Source of the DNA: Puccinellia tenuiflora
Lineage: Eukaryota; Streptophyta; Magnoliopsida; Poales; Poaceae
DNA length: 64,000 bases
Reading direction: 5' to 3'
NCBI GenBank assembly: GCA_012064385.1
Contig: QRDG01000349.1
Span: 1,351,344-1,415,343 of the forward strand
Shown here: positions 48,401-59,437 of the stretch, piece by piece
Numbering within the stretch: the first letter of the stretch is position 1
Layout: each line of letters opens with the position of its first letter
Position numbers and translations under genes: made by a program
The notes under the pieces: model-generated
Told to the model about the DNA's origin: nothing
The model's database searches: none
Seen by the model: only the letters and a program-made list of their open reading frames with translations

Positions 48401-48502
48401 CATTGCTATGTTGATCTAGATTGTGAGTTAGCATGTCTCCTAAGAAATTATTTGTTATCGTTCTACCTACTCGAGGACGAGTAGAACTAAGCTTGGGGAT
48501 GC
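45448..48502 (+). other. Non-coding interior of the LTR element
   Basis: No conserved domain was found on either strand. AAGCTTGGGGATGCCC occurs at about 46259 and 46318 and again, as AAGCTTGGGGATGC, directly before the right LTR (48489), so the polypurine tract is duplicated inside the element. Confidence 0.6.
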
Positions 48503-50304
48503 TGATTCGTCTCCAACGTATCTATAATTTCTTATGATCCATGCTTGTTTTCATACCATTTGCTACATGTTTTGTGTACATCTTATAGCATTTTTATGCA
48601 TTTTCTGGAACTAACCTATTAACAAGATGCCACAGTGCCAGTTCCTATTTTCTGCTGTTTTCCCGTTTCAGAAAAGTACTTAAGGAAATATTCTCGGAAT
48701 TGAACGGGACAAAAAGCAGCAGTCTTATAATTCAATGGACTACACGGAGCCAGAAGGAGAGGACCTGGAGGGCCGTGGGCCGGCCACACCATAGGGTGGC
48801 GCGGGACCCATGCCTGCCGCGCCACCAGGTGGTGTGGGGCCCATGGGAGCCCTCCGACGCCTCCTTTCGCCTATATATTGCCCCCGACGCATAAAACCTA
48901 GACGGACCCTGTCATATTCCAAAGAAACATCTGCAGCGCCGCCGCCATCGCCGACAAGTTTCGGGTGACAGAAGTCTCTGTTCCGGCACCCTGCCGGGAC
49001 GGGGAAGTGCCCCCGGAGCCATCTCCATCGACTCCACCACCATCTTCATCGCCGTTGCTGACTCCCATGATGAGGAGGGAGTAGTTCTCCCTCGGGGCTG
49101 AGGGCCGTACCGGTAGCCATGTGGTCTATATCTCTCTCTCCCATGATGTGATCTATATGTGATCATGAGCTTTGCAATCTAGATATTGTTATGTTACTCA
49201 AGTGGGCTTTATTTATGTGATCTCCGGAGACTCCTTGTCCCACGTGTGTAAAGGTGACAGTGTGTGCACCGTGTGGGTCTTTAGGCTATATTTCACAAGA
49301 TACTTGTTCACTGATTTATTATTTGAGTTGGATGTCTCTATGAAATTGTGGTGTGTTAGTACCTCCTATGAATGCTCATGGTCCAGTGTGGGGTATTCAT
49401 TAGTACTTGGGAATATATGTTTGAGGCGTGCTTTTGCATTCCTACACAATGAATTAGTGTTCGTTATCCAGCCGGAGAATACTTCGGAGTAGTATATTGA
49501 AGTGCTTATATTTATATTCAATTATGATTGCATTGTTGAGAGTGACCACTGGTGAAAGTATGATCCCTAGACCTTGTTTCTAAGCATTGAAACACCGTTT
49601 ACAACAAGTTCTGCTACATGTTTGCTTGCTGCCATTTTTATTTCAGATTGCAATTACTACTTATAATCATCCATATTACTTGTATTTCACTATCTCTTCG
49701 CCGAACTAGTGCACCTATACATCTGACAAGTGTATTGGGTGTGTTGGGGACACAAGAGACTTTTTGTATTGTGATTGCAGGGTTCTTGAGAGGGATACCT
49801 TTGACCTCTACCTCCCTGAGTTCGATAAACCTTGGGTGATTCACTTAAGGGAAACTTGCTGCTGTTCTACAAACCTCTGCTCTTGGAGGCCCAACACTGT
49901 CTACAAGAATAGAAGCGTGTGTAGACATCATGGCCCTTTTCAGATCTTGAAGAACTGTACCCATTTCGAGTGGATGGATGTATATCTTGAGAGGCTTAAA
50001 AGGGAGGGCTACATTGATTCGAACGGGGGCCGCAACCTGGGAGCTCAATTGGGGGCCGCCGCTTGGTGTGCAGAATTTGGATTTTGGGAGCTCGTCCGCC
50101 CCGGACAGAGACTTGCCGACGACGAGTAATGCGTGGAATGGTGTAGTGCCTGCAGAGTGCGAAATGAACCAGGAACTGAAGAAGATCAAGAAACATCTGA
50201 AGCAGATGATCGATTTGCAGAAGCAAGCAAATTTGATGGCATCTGGATTTTATTGTTGTATCATTGCTCTGTTTTTCTTTTACTTGTTGTTTATCCGTTG
50301 TTAG

Positions 50305-51110
50305 GGCAGAGGACGCGATGTGTGCGCCATGCCAAGTTCGTGTAACTTAATCGAATCGAAACAAATTTGTTCTTGCCCGATTAGTTGTTCTTCAGTTAAC
50401 AGTTGAGAAGACAGTTCTTCAGTTAACTTCAGTTGACAGTGATGTTTTCAGTAAAAAAACGTTATGGGCTACCAGATTAGGTGTTGGGCTGTGAGAAAAG
50501 AGGCCAACAGTTCATACCAATGTTTTTTTAGGACGAAGAGATGATGGGCCTTGAGAATCTACCCAGATCCGACCAGAAAAAGCCCACCCCCGTGTGGGCA
50601 CTCTTTTTTAATAGCATAGAGGCACACATGTGTAGGAAAAATGCTTGGATTATTCCTGAAAAATAAATTTTTGCGCAGAGGTACACATAGAGGCAAATGC
50701 ACATATATTTTCTTGTTTTAGCTTGTTGTAACAAATTTTGCTTAGAGGCAAACTTATCTACTTGTTTTAGCTTGTTGTAACAAATTTTGCTTCGGCTAAA
50801 AGGTAGCACATGTTTTACTTGTTTCCCTTGTTACTTGCTTGGCAAAAGGAAAAAATCACACATTTTGTGGGACACCATAGTAGCACTAGTAGCATCACAC
50901 ATAAAACTTGTAGATATATAGCCCGATATAGAGGGGCACTTACTAACCTTACAACATAGTAGCACTTACTAACCTTACACATAGATATATAGCCCGATAT
51001 ATAGGGGCATCATCTTACATGGAAATAAAGTAGATAGGGGCATATATGCCCAAGCAAACGACTAACATGGAAATAAACTACATTAAACAGAAATAAAAAT
51101 AGCTAACGGA
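50305..51110. other. MULE spacer with short duplications
   Basis: TTGTTTTAGCTTGTTGTAAC followed by AAATTTTGCTT occurs twice, about 50713 and 50762. GATATATAGCCCGATATA occurs at about 50912 and 50985 and again near 52421. No gene is supported. Confidence 0.5.
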
Positions 51111-51201
51111 AACAAACGGACATGGCAAACAAATACGGGCACAAACACGGTACAGCTCCTCCTTGACCCCTCCTTGGCTCCTCCGTCGGGGTGGCTCACC
51201 C

Positions 51202-51609
51202 TCACTCGTCGTCCTCCTCCATGTTGTAGGGGAGGGCGTGAATGCGACCTTGGTAGCGGAAGATGTCGGTGAAGTTCGTGTAGATGTTGAAGTTGGTGAA
51301 TGCGATGAACTCGCATCCAATCCAAAACACCTGCCCGAGGAGGTGGTAAGTGTCGAAGCTGTTGGTGAAGTTGACGTAGAGGCCGATGACGAGACCGTTG
51401 TCGTAGAACTCCTGGATCCGGAACATGCGCGGGGAGCCCTGGGGAAGGTGGCGGTAGCCAGACGCGAGGAAGTAGTGCGCCCAATCCCTTGCGCCCTCCA
51501 CCTCGAGAAGGCCCAGATGCGGAGCTGGTTCTCAACGAGGACACCGGGCGGGTACTGCCACTCGGGGGGCGGCGGCAAGGCGCTGGAAGGTCAGTCTGTT
51601 GAACTTCAT
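51202..51609 (-). pseudogene. Small MULE-borne gene of unknown function, two frameshifts
   Basis: ATG at 51609 opens MKFNRLTFQRLAAAP. After a C-run near 51565-51575 the frame moves to PEWQYPPGVLVENQLRIWAF, and near 51500 to EGARDWAHYFLASGYRHLPQ, which then runs to TGA at 51202. The three pieces make a continuous, well-folded-looking protein of about 130 residues, rich in aromatic residues (QEFYDNGLVIGLYVNFTNSF). A TATA-like CTTTATAAGG (minus strand, 51725-51716) lies 107 bp upstream of the ATG. I do not recognise the family. It lies between the GRF gene and the transposase gene inside the MULE and could be a transposon accessory gene. Confidence 0.5.
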
Positions 51610-51715
51610 GGTGGTTAGGGCTTGAGAGAGAAGAGGAAGGATGCGGCTTGAGAGAAGAGAAGAGGAAGGATGCGGCTTGAGAGATGAGTGTGAGAGAAGA
51701 GGAAGAAGAGAGGGC

Positions 51716-51725
51716 CTTATAAAGC
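51716..51725 (-). promoter_or_regulatory. TATA box of the small MULE gene
   Basis: CTTTATAAGG on the minus strand, 107 bp before ATG 51609 and followed by a GA/CT-rich leader of usual length. Confidence 0.5.
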
Positions 51726-52280
51726 CGTGATGTGAGAGAGACACGAAGGAGCGGTGGCGTTTCTTCCCCGTCGACGTGGCAGTGATTGTATTAAGTGCGA
51801 TATATGAAAAGATGAGCGGCGGCCGGACGGCGGCGTACAGACTGCGACGATGACACGCGCACGCGCGCACGCGGGCATGCATCGATGAGACGTGGGCTGA
51901 ATCGATGCATCGATGTATCGCTAAAAATAGCGTGGGTACGATGCTTTTCCTGAATCGAGGTGTGCAGGCTACGTCGAGGGCTGTGGCTGCGGCGGCTGCG
52001 GCATGCATGCAATGTCTGCATGTGAACGGGACCCACTAGTCAGTTGGTGCATGCAGTTACACACAAAACAAACGGAGGCGTGCTCCACGCACCGCTAGCC
52101 AATCAGAGAGCAGAACCACCGCATACACGGATCGGCAGTCACATGCGCAAGATCTGAACCATCCACGAAGAGCGATCAACGACCCAGAAGGTTTAGAGGG
52201 GTTTTGAGCAACTCGTACGGGTTGCTTCAAACAATTTTGTCTTCTCCATATTACCAAATTCTTTCAAAACCGAATGCTTT
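51726..52280. other. Spacer, no gene seen
   Basis: CpG-rich and rich in ATGCAT / ATCGATG motifs near 51870-52020. Frames on the minus strand have no recognisable domain. Confidence 0.4.
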
Positions 52281-52560
52281 GGAATATAACCGATATGAGC
52301 AGCAACTAGGGTTTGGTTTAGAGGGGTTTTGAGCAGCTACTAAGGTTAGGTAATTTAGAGGGATTTTGAGCAGAATAATCTTCGGTATATAACACATAAA
52401 ATATAGCCCGACTCAGCACATAGATATATAGCCCGATATGAGCAGCTACTAGGTGTTTGGTTTAGAGGGGTTTTGAGCAGAATAATCTTCGGTATATAAG
52501 CACATAGAATATAGCCCAATATGAGCAGCTACTAGGGTTAGGTTTAGAGGGGTCTTGAAA
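52281..52560. repeat. Degenerate short tandem repeat in the MULE
   Basis: The unit GTTTAGAGGGGTTTTGAGCA, with AATAATCTTCGGTATATA and ATATAGCCCGATATGAGCAG, recurs about every 90-145 bases (near 52315, 52350, 52460, 52540) with indels. Confidence 0.65.
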
Positions 52561-52849
52561 ACTTGTGTGATTTGTAATAATGCTTAATTCAAATTTTAGT
52601 AACTTGTCCAAATTTTGGCCGAAATTAAAATATGATGCTAAATTCAAACTTGTACTTTTCTATGTTTGTTTGAGCTTCCTACGTTGTCTTTAATGTACAA
52701 CACCTCCCATGGTGGCCCTGATCTCTTTTGTGAGACACAACTCATCGTTGTCGGAAACGTGTTAGAAAAGGCCTCCAAAGCTAGGGGAAAGGACCCCATT
52801 TCTAACAACTTTTTTCTCGACCTTGTCCAAATCACCTAGATATCATTCC

Positions 52850-55340
52850 TTAGGTTCTAGATGACATTAGAAGACAATGTGCACTAGTTTTCCATTTTTT
52901 TGATTTTTTTCGAATATTTTGTGATTATTTCAAATGTGGTCAAAGCTAAGTTTGACCAACATTTAAACAAGTTTTACACACCAAATTGGAAAAGTAAGCC
53001 TGGATCCTTCTTAGTCACACCAAAATGAACCTTTGGTGAGGTTTTGAAAGATTTCATTTTGCAAATCAAAAACCACCTCTCTTCACATATGAGAGTTCAT
53101 AGTTTGAGATGTCTGATTTCACACCACATTGCCATATATTTTGTTTGAATGTATCTAGACCTTGTTTATCAATTGGAGTTGTTAGTATATGACAAACTAA
53201 GAACATGTGCACTGGTTTTCCATTTTTTTGATTTTTTTCGAATTTTTTGTGATTATTTCAAATATGGTCAAAGCTAAGTTTGACCAACATTTAAACAAGT
53301 TTTACGCACCAAATTGGAAAAGTAAGCCTGGATCCTTTTTAGTCACACCAAAATGAACCTTTGGTGATGTTTTGAAAGATTTCATTTTGCAAATCAGAAA
53401 CCACCTCTCTTCACACATGAGAGTTCATAGTTTGAGATGTCTGATTTCACACCACATTGCCATATATTTTGTTTGAATGTATCTAGACCTTGTTTATCAA
53501 TTGGAGTTGTTAGTATATGACAAACTAAGAACATGTGCACTGGTTTTCCATTTTTTTGATTTTTTTCGAATATTTTGTGATTATTTCAAATTTGGTCAAA
53601 GCTAAGTTTGACCAACATTTAAACAAGTTTTACACACCAAATTGGAAAAGTAAGCCTGGATCCTTCTTAGTCACACCAAAATGAACCTTTGGTGAGGTTT
53701 TGAAAGATTTCATTTTGCAAATCAGAAACCACCTCTCTTCACACATGAGAGTTCATAGTTTGAGATGTCTGATTTCACACCACATTGCCATATATTTTGT
53801 TTGAATGTATCTAGACCTTGTTTATCAATTGGAGTTGTTAGTATATGACAAACTAAGAACATGTGCACTGGTTTTCCATTTTTTTGATTTTTTTCGAATA
53901 TTTTGTGATTATTTCAAATTTGGTCAAAGCTAAGTTTGACCAACATTTAAACAAGTTTTACACACCAAATTGGAAAAGTAAGCCTGGATCCTTCTTAGTC
54001 ACACCAAAATGAACCTTTGGTGAGGTTTTGAAAGATTTCATTTTGCAAATCAGAAACCACCTCTCTTCACACATGAGAGTTCATAGTTTGAGATGTCTGA
54101 TTTCACACCACATTGCCATATATTTTGTTTGAATGTATCTAGACCTTGTTTATCAATTGGAGTTGTTAGTATATGACAAACTAAGAACATGTGCACTGGT
54201 TTTCCATTTTTTGATTTTTTTCGAATATTTTGTGATTATTTCAAATTTGGTCAAAGCTAAGTTTGACCAACATTTAAACAAGTTTTACACACCAAATTGG
54301 AAAAGTAAGCCTGGATCCTTCTTAGTCACACCAAAATGAACCTTTGGTGAGGTTTTGAAAGATTTCATTTTGCAAATCAGAAACCACCTCTCTTCACACA
54401 TGAGAGTTCATAGTTTGAGATGTCTGATTTCACACCACATTGCCATATATTTTGTTTGAATGTATCTAGACCTTGTTTATCAATTGGAGTTGTTAGTATA
54501 TGACAAACTAAGAACATGTGCACTGGTTTTCCATTTTTTTGATTTTTTTCGAATATTTTGTGATTATTTCAAATTTGGTCAAAGCTAAGTTTGACCAACA
54601 TTTAAACAAGTTTTACACACCAAATTGGAAAAGTAAGCCTGGATCCTTCTTGTCACACCAAAATGAACCTTTGGTGAGGTTTTGAAAGATTTCATTTTGC
54701 AAATCAGAAACCACCTCTCTTCACACATGAGAGTTCATAGTTTGAGATGTCTGATTTCACACCACATTGCCATATATTTTGTTTGAATGTATCTAGACCT
54801 TGTTTATCAATTGGAGTTGTTAGTATATGACAAACTAAGAACATGTGCACTGGTTTTCCATTTTTTTGATTTTTTTTCGAATATTTTGTGATTATTTCAA
54901 ATTTGGTCAAAGCTAAGTTTGACCAACATTTAAACAAGTTTTACACACCAAATTGGAAAAGTAAGCCTGGATCCTTCTTAGTCACACCAAAATGAACCTT
55001 TGGTGAGGTTTTGAAAGATTTCATTTTGCAAATCAGAAACCACCTCTCTTCACACATGAGAGTTCATAGTTTGAGATGTCTGATTTCACACCACATTGCC
55101 ATATATTTTGTTTGAATGTATCTAGACCTTGTTTATCAATTGGAGTTGTTAGTATATGACAAACTAAGAACATGTGCACTGGTTTTCCATTTTTTTGATT
55201 TTTTCGAATATTTTGTGATTATTTCAAATTTGGTCAAAGCTAAGTTTGACCAACATTTAAACAAGTTTTACACACCAAATTGGAAAAGTAAGCCTGGATC
55301 CTTCTTAGTCACACCAAAATGAACCTTTGGTGAGGTTTTG
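52850..55340. repeat. 328-bp tandem repeat array, about 7.5 copies
   Basis: The mark GAACATGTGCACTGG begins at 53201, 53529, 53857, 54185, 54512, 54839 and 55168; an older first copy is near 52872. The unit length is 327-329 bp and central copies differ by only one or two bases. Each unit has a dyad TGGTCAAAGCTAAGTTTGAC CA (8-bp stem) containing two TTGAC W-box cores, a second dyad CACCAAAATGAACCTTTGGTG, and a BamHI site. The last copy breaks off at GGTGAGGTTTTG (about 55338). Small ORFs inside are by-products of the repeat. Confidence 0.95.
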
Positions 55341-55724
55341 GGATGATTTAGAGAAGATGAAAAAAAAGTTGCTTAGAAATGAGGGCGTTTACCCTATCTT
55401 TGGAGGTCATTTGAAACACACTTTTTATGACTATGAGTCGAACTTAACAAAAGGGCTCAGAATGATCAGATAACATACATAGTTTAGTTGAGGTGGCATT
55501 GATACATCATACCCGAGTCAAAAGTTCAACTTCAGTCCAAATTTGAATTTCAACCGAAATTTGAATTTAACCGAAATTTGAATTTCAGTTTGAAAACAAT
55601 AACCAAACAAGTTCGGATGGAAACATGTGGATACATAGTGCCCAACAAATATTATTACATGCCATAAATTTCAAATGACCAACAGTTCTATTTCTTCCGA
55701 CCACGCCGTGTACCCTTCTTCACC
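55341..55724. other. Spacer downstream of the transposase
   Basis: Contains three close copies of CCGAAATTTGAATTT (about 55553-55590). Nothing else is supported. Confidence 0.5.
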
Positions 55725-58700
55725 TTAGCATTCTTGTTTTGGTTGCATTGTACACACAAGTTCACTTATCATCTTGGTTTTCTTCACTGGAGTCGATGCT
55801 ATTACCTCCTGAAACTCGAAAGCAGGTTCAGTTCGATCAAATTCTTCAGTGTGCACCATTTCTTCAGTTTCTTCAGTGTGCACCTCGACTGCTAGGTTCT
55901 TCAGTGTGCATCTCGGATACAAATTCTTCAGTGTGCACCATTTCTTCAGTTTCTTCAGTGTGCACCTCGACTGCAGGTTCTTCAGTGTGCATCTCGGATA
56001 CAATTTCTTCAGTTACTTCAGTGTCGACAGTGTGCACCTCCATTTCTTCAGTTTCGACAGTGTCGACAGTTTGCATCTCGACTGCAATTTCTTCAGTTTC
56101 AGTGACACCAGCTGCAGTTTCTTCAGTTTCAGCACCAAATTGTTGCCATTGACTTCTCTTCCTTCTGCAGCCACTGACTCTTGCTCTTTTTGTTGGCCAA
56201 CATTGTTCAACAACAAGAGGCTGACTGGAACCTTCCTCCTGAAAACAACAAAGCATGCCACATATAAATAAGCACAATATGAAAAAAAACACAAATAAAT
56301 AAGCACATACTTTCTGGGCTTAGGAGCAGAGTAAATGCATTGTCTAGATCCCTCTCTGTGCCCAAGTATTTGGCACCGCTTGCATCTATTTTTGCTACCC
56401 TTTTGAACCCTTTTGGCTTTGCATCTTTCTTGTCTTTGCCCTTCTTACTACTCCCACCTTTTTCAAACCATGCCTTGAATCTAGTCTGTTTAGGTCTGCC
56501 TGCCTTTCTTTTTGTCAGAGGAGGACACATGGAAAATTCAAGCGGCACTTCTGGCCACTGTGACTGATCTGTAAGAGGTGGGATTGGAGTTGCATATGCA
56601 GCTTTGAATTTTGCTGCCGAATAATATTCATGCAGATATGGATGCATGTTTAACTTCGGCTGTGAGGCTAAGAATAGAATGGCATGCTCACATGGTTTAC
56701 CAGTGTGTTGCCACTCGAGGCAACTGCAATCATGCAATTCAGTGTCAACAACATGCCTCCTTCCAGTCTTGTTGTCTCTAACTTCAGCACCCCACAGTGA
56801 TGATTTTTCAACAGACAAATGTGTAAGACTTCTGCTTCTGTTGACCACCTGTTGCACCACTGCTGGAAGTTTATCACCTTGCAGACAATCACCAATCTTT
56901 TTTCTCAATTCCCACATCCGCATGAGCATGATCCTGATTTGGTCAACCATGTCATGCACAGGCAAATCTTTTAGTTGCTTCACCTTGTTGTTGAAACTTT
57001 CTGCCAAATTGTTGTTGATATGATCACACTTGATGGCAGTGTTGAATCCTGACCTGTACCATAATAAAGAATGGTAGGTGTTCAACCATGTACCAAACTC
57101 CTCGCATGTTGCCATTACCTTACCAAGATGATATGAATGTGTCTGTTTAGTGTAAGATCTTGCTGCTGGCCACATTCTCCCAAATTCATCTCCTCTGAAC
57201 TTTTTTATCAAATTCATCCACAAATGGCCAAAACACTCCCTCTGCTCAGCATGTGGGAACACATTTTTAACTGCATTTTCCAGACCTTTGCATGCATCTG
57301 TGTGTATTGCCAAAGGTGACACTGGCCCTAAGCATCTTTTCAGCTGCATCATGAACCATGTCCATGAAGCCTCTGTCTCTGACTGAAACAAGCCAACAGC
57401 AACAGGAAACATCCAGTTGTGTCCATCTAGAGCATTGCATGCTGCCAACTGACCATTCCATTTGCCTGTCAAAAATGATGAGTCTATGCTCAAATATGGA
57501 CGACATCCTGCTTTGAAGCCATCAATGCAAGGTTTTAAAGCCATAAAGAATTTGGAGAAATAAACCTTGCCATCCTCTGATATCTCTGTATCTATCTCGA
57601 CAACACTGCCAGGTGACCTTTTCTCCACCTCTGCTTTGAAATTGTAAAGCATCCTAAATGTGTTTGCCCAATCACCATACAAATTCTTCATTGACCTTTG
57701 TTTAGCCTTCCACACTGTGGTATAATTCAGTTTAATGGGGTACAGCTTTTCCAAGTCTACTTTCAGTCTTTTGGCAGTTGTGTTCGGTGTTTTCGTCAAT
57801 ATTGGAGTTATCTTTTCTGCAACCCAAATATGTGATGTCATGCTTGATACTTTTTGTGAAGTTGTAAGACAAGTATGTTGATGAGGGATTTGGTTAACCC
57901 TGACTGTACTTCCATCAGGCTGCACTCTAGCAGATATGTACCACTTGCAAGGTCTCACACCACTACCATCAAAACCTCTACACTTAGCATAAAACTTCTT
58001 TCTATCAGTCCAAAGTGTCTTGGCATCAAACTGATGTCTTACTGCATAAGTCTTGAAAGACAACCTGAACTCATCCATGTTTGGCCACAACTTTCCCACT
58101 TGAATGACAGGGTTTTCCTTGTCATACACATGCACCAGCTCATCAGTATGTGCATCATCTACATAATCTGCAGCATCTTCCATCAACTGTTCATCTACAT
58201 CTTCACACAATTCTCTGTCAGAATTATCACTAGCTTCATCCCTCTCCTCCTCGTCCTCTCTGTCATCGACTGGAATGCCAAATAGTTTGGCCATCTCAGT
58301 GTCAGCAATTGGTGCAATAACCAAATCAGTATGCTCCTCCAATTCAACTGCATTCCAATCAACAACAGCAACATTTTCCTCTTGTGCATGTGCATTAGCC
58401 TCATCGGCTATTACTGTCACATCTGTAATAATGGGAACAATCTGCCTATGTGAAGTCCAATCAGCATCTGCCTTCTGCATTGCCAAGTGTGACGGCACAT
58501 AACCCACCTTCGAATCAATATTCAGATCAACGAGCTCAGCAAAAAAATCAACCCTAAGGCTTGCCCAGCCCTCTTGCCTATCGATTTCATCAATAATATG
58601 TTCACCATCTTCAATTCTGACATACTCTCCTTTGAAATCATCATACCTGCAATAGTGAAACCTCTTGCTCTGGACCCCAAACCATAGTTTCCCCAATTTT

Positions 58701-58982
58701 CTCCACCAATTTCCTCACCGCCTTCTCTTCCATCTTCTGTAGTTCAGTGGGATCAATCTCTACACAATCAACCTCCCATTTCACAACTGTGTCTCTCTCG
58801 ATGTTCTCCATGCTACCATCAACTAATTTTGCCGTCGATGGAAAGAAAGTGACCGCATATTCAAAGGTTCGAGCAGCATCCTCTCCCGATCTGACCACGG
58901 GCACAGGGTCCACGAGCTCGTTCTCGATCTGACGACGGGCACCGGGTCGACGAGCTCCTCTCACCGGGTGGCCCCCTCTCAC
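55725..58982 (-). CDS. MuDR-type transposase of the 23-kb MULE (nearly intact)
   Basis: The main exon frame is 58696 to about 56312. In its numbering, an N-terminal domain and acidic linker occupy 1-200. The DNA-binding region is 204-277 (LWPNMDEFRLSFKTYAVRHQ, then C239, C251, H274, C277). The MULE core has Asp406 (SIDSSFLTGKW), Asp467 (AIHTDACKGL), C489 to H492 (CFGHLW) and Glu567 (NNLAESFNN), an apparent DDE set. The SWIM finger is CSCLEWQHTGKPCEH (658-672), followed by a basic tail. A GT...CAG intron (AAA|GTATGT to TTTTCAG|GAGG, about 56311-56240) leads to a last exon with EEGSSQPLVVEQCWPTKRAR and an acidic VHTEE repeat tail. A one-base insertion near 55890 shifts the tail frame. Upstream, 58982-58690 encodes a plausible N-terminus (MENIERDTVVKWEVDCVEID) in a frame one base off at a G-run near 58690. 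Function: DNA transposase. The core is open and may be active; the two indels are outside the catalytic domain. Confidence 0.85.
55851..56015 (-). repeat. 81-bp (27-codon) tandem repeat in the transposase tail
   Basis: GTGCACCATTTCTTCAGTTT begins at 55851 and again at 55933. The 82-bp spacing is one base over 81; the extra T is in GACTGCTAGG (55897-55906) against GACTGCAGG in the other copy. It encodes repeats of the VHTEETEEMVHTEEFVSEMH type. Confidence 0.8.
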
Positions 58983-59324
58983 CTTCTATCGATTACAAGA
59001 AGCAAAACAGAGGCACGAGCTTAGATCTAGGCGGAGGGAATTGGGGGGCGGATTGAGAGTAGAGCTCTGAATTCACTAACCATGAAGGCCGCCGCCGATA
59101 AAGAGGGCTCCGCCGCCGCCGAGGAAGAAGGCTCCGCCGCCGCTGAGACAGAGGGCTCCGCCGCCGCCGCGGAGCTGAGAATGGAGCGCGGGAAGGCTCG
59201 GACAGTTCAGGTCGGGGGCGGGCGGGCACGGTCCTAATTCATTTGATTGATGCGGTGCTAATTAATTTGGTGGCCCGGCATGTCTTAGCGCTAACTAAAC
59301 TCATCGACGACCGTTTTAATGCCT

Positions 59325-59437
59325 GTGTCGCACGAGAGCTATTTACGCGCTAAGATTCGTCGCATGGGAGCTATTCTCTCCAAATACGTCGCACTCCTTC
59401 CAGTTCACTGAAAAGATGTGGCATAGGAGCTATTGGC
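59325..59437 (-). repeat. Right terminal inverted repeat of the 23-kb MULE
   Basis: Mirror of 36386-36500. It ends ...GGAGCTATTGGC next to the target duplication. The DNA just inside (59080-59180) has GGCTCCGCCGCCGC repeats and is probably the promoter/leader side of the transposase gene. Confidence 0.88.

Larger units (their letters stand above)
36998..49930 (+). mobile_element. LTR retrotransposon without pol, inserted in the GRF gene intron
   Basis: The 5-bp duplication TGGCC flanks it (36993-36997, 49931-49935). The left LTR is 36998-37834 plus 44078-44668, interrupted by a CACTA element. The right LTR is 48503-49930 (1428 bp). LTRs start TGATACGTCTCC or TGATTCGTCTCC and end GTGTAGACATCA. 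The primer-binding site TGGCGCCGTTGCCGGGGA is at 44679-44696, and a purine-rich AAGCTTGGGGATGC precedes the right LTR. The 3.8-kb interior has no protease, reverse transcriptase, RNase H or integrase motifs, so it is a non-autonomous (LARD-like) element of a kind common in Triticeae. The LTRs differ at several sites in the first 220 bases and less further on. Confidence 0.9.
36721..50304 (+). pseudogene. MULE-borne GRF-type zinc-finger protein with coiled coil and C-terminal membrane segment
   Basis: Exon 1, 36721-36906 (62 codons), begins MSSSSASQSRWPKYGAVPLT and holds the first part of a GRF finger: CPKC, then NLGREFVKC. The donor is GGCAAG|GTTAGA. The acceptor TTTTCAG at 49937-49943 opens exon 2 with ILKNCTHFEWMDVYLERLKR in the same phase, supplying the last Cys and the Phe-Trp of the finger. 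The intron thus splits the finger, and a whole LTR retrotransposon lies inside it. One frame change near 50030 is needed to reach the tail ECEMNQELKKIKKHLKQMID and QKQANLMAS, a short coiled coil, then a hydrophobic segment (FYCCIIALFFFYLLFI) and the stop at 50302-50304. GRF fingers bind single-stranded nucleic acid in other proteins. A membrane-anchored GRF protein carried by a MULE has no role I can name. This copy is probably inactive. Confidence 0.7.
36386..59437. mobile_element. 23-kb MULE carrying transposase, GRF-finger gene and a small gene
   Basis: A shared CCCTCCGCAT (36376-36385 and 59437-59446) gives a 9-10-bp target-site duplication. Terminal inverted repeats of about 110 bp start GGGCAAATAGCTCACATGCG on the left and, read inward on the minus strand, GGCCAATAGCTCCTATGCCA on the right. 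An inner perfect block GGAAGGAGTGCGACGTATTT is present in both. The element holds a transposase gene near its right end (minus), a GRF-type zinc-finger gene near its left end (plus), a small minus-strand gene, and a 328-bp tandem repeat array. Nested within are an LTR retrotransposon and a CACTA element. Without those the element would be about 10 kb. It is inserted in the coding region of an F-box gene. Confidence 0.9.

Noticed and set aside
53100..55322. Repeated ~68-residue ORFs in the satellite array.
   Set aside because: They recur with the 328-bp unit, lack any domain, and arise by chance in the repeat.
56646..58502. Plus-strand ORFs of 60-136 residues opposite the transposase.
   Set aside because: They are antisense shadows of a frame with clear MULE core and SWIM motifs.
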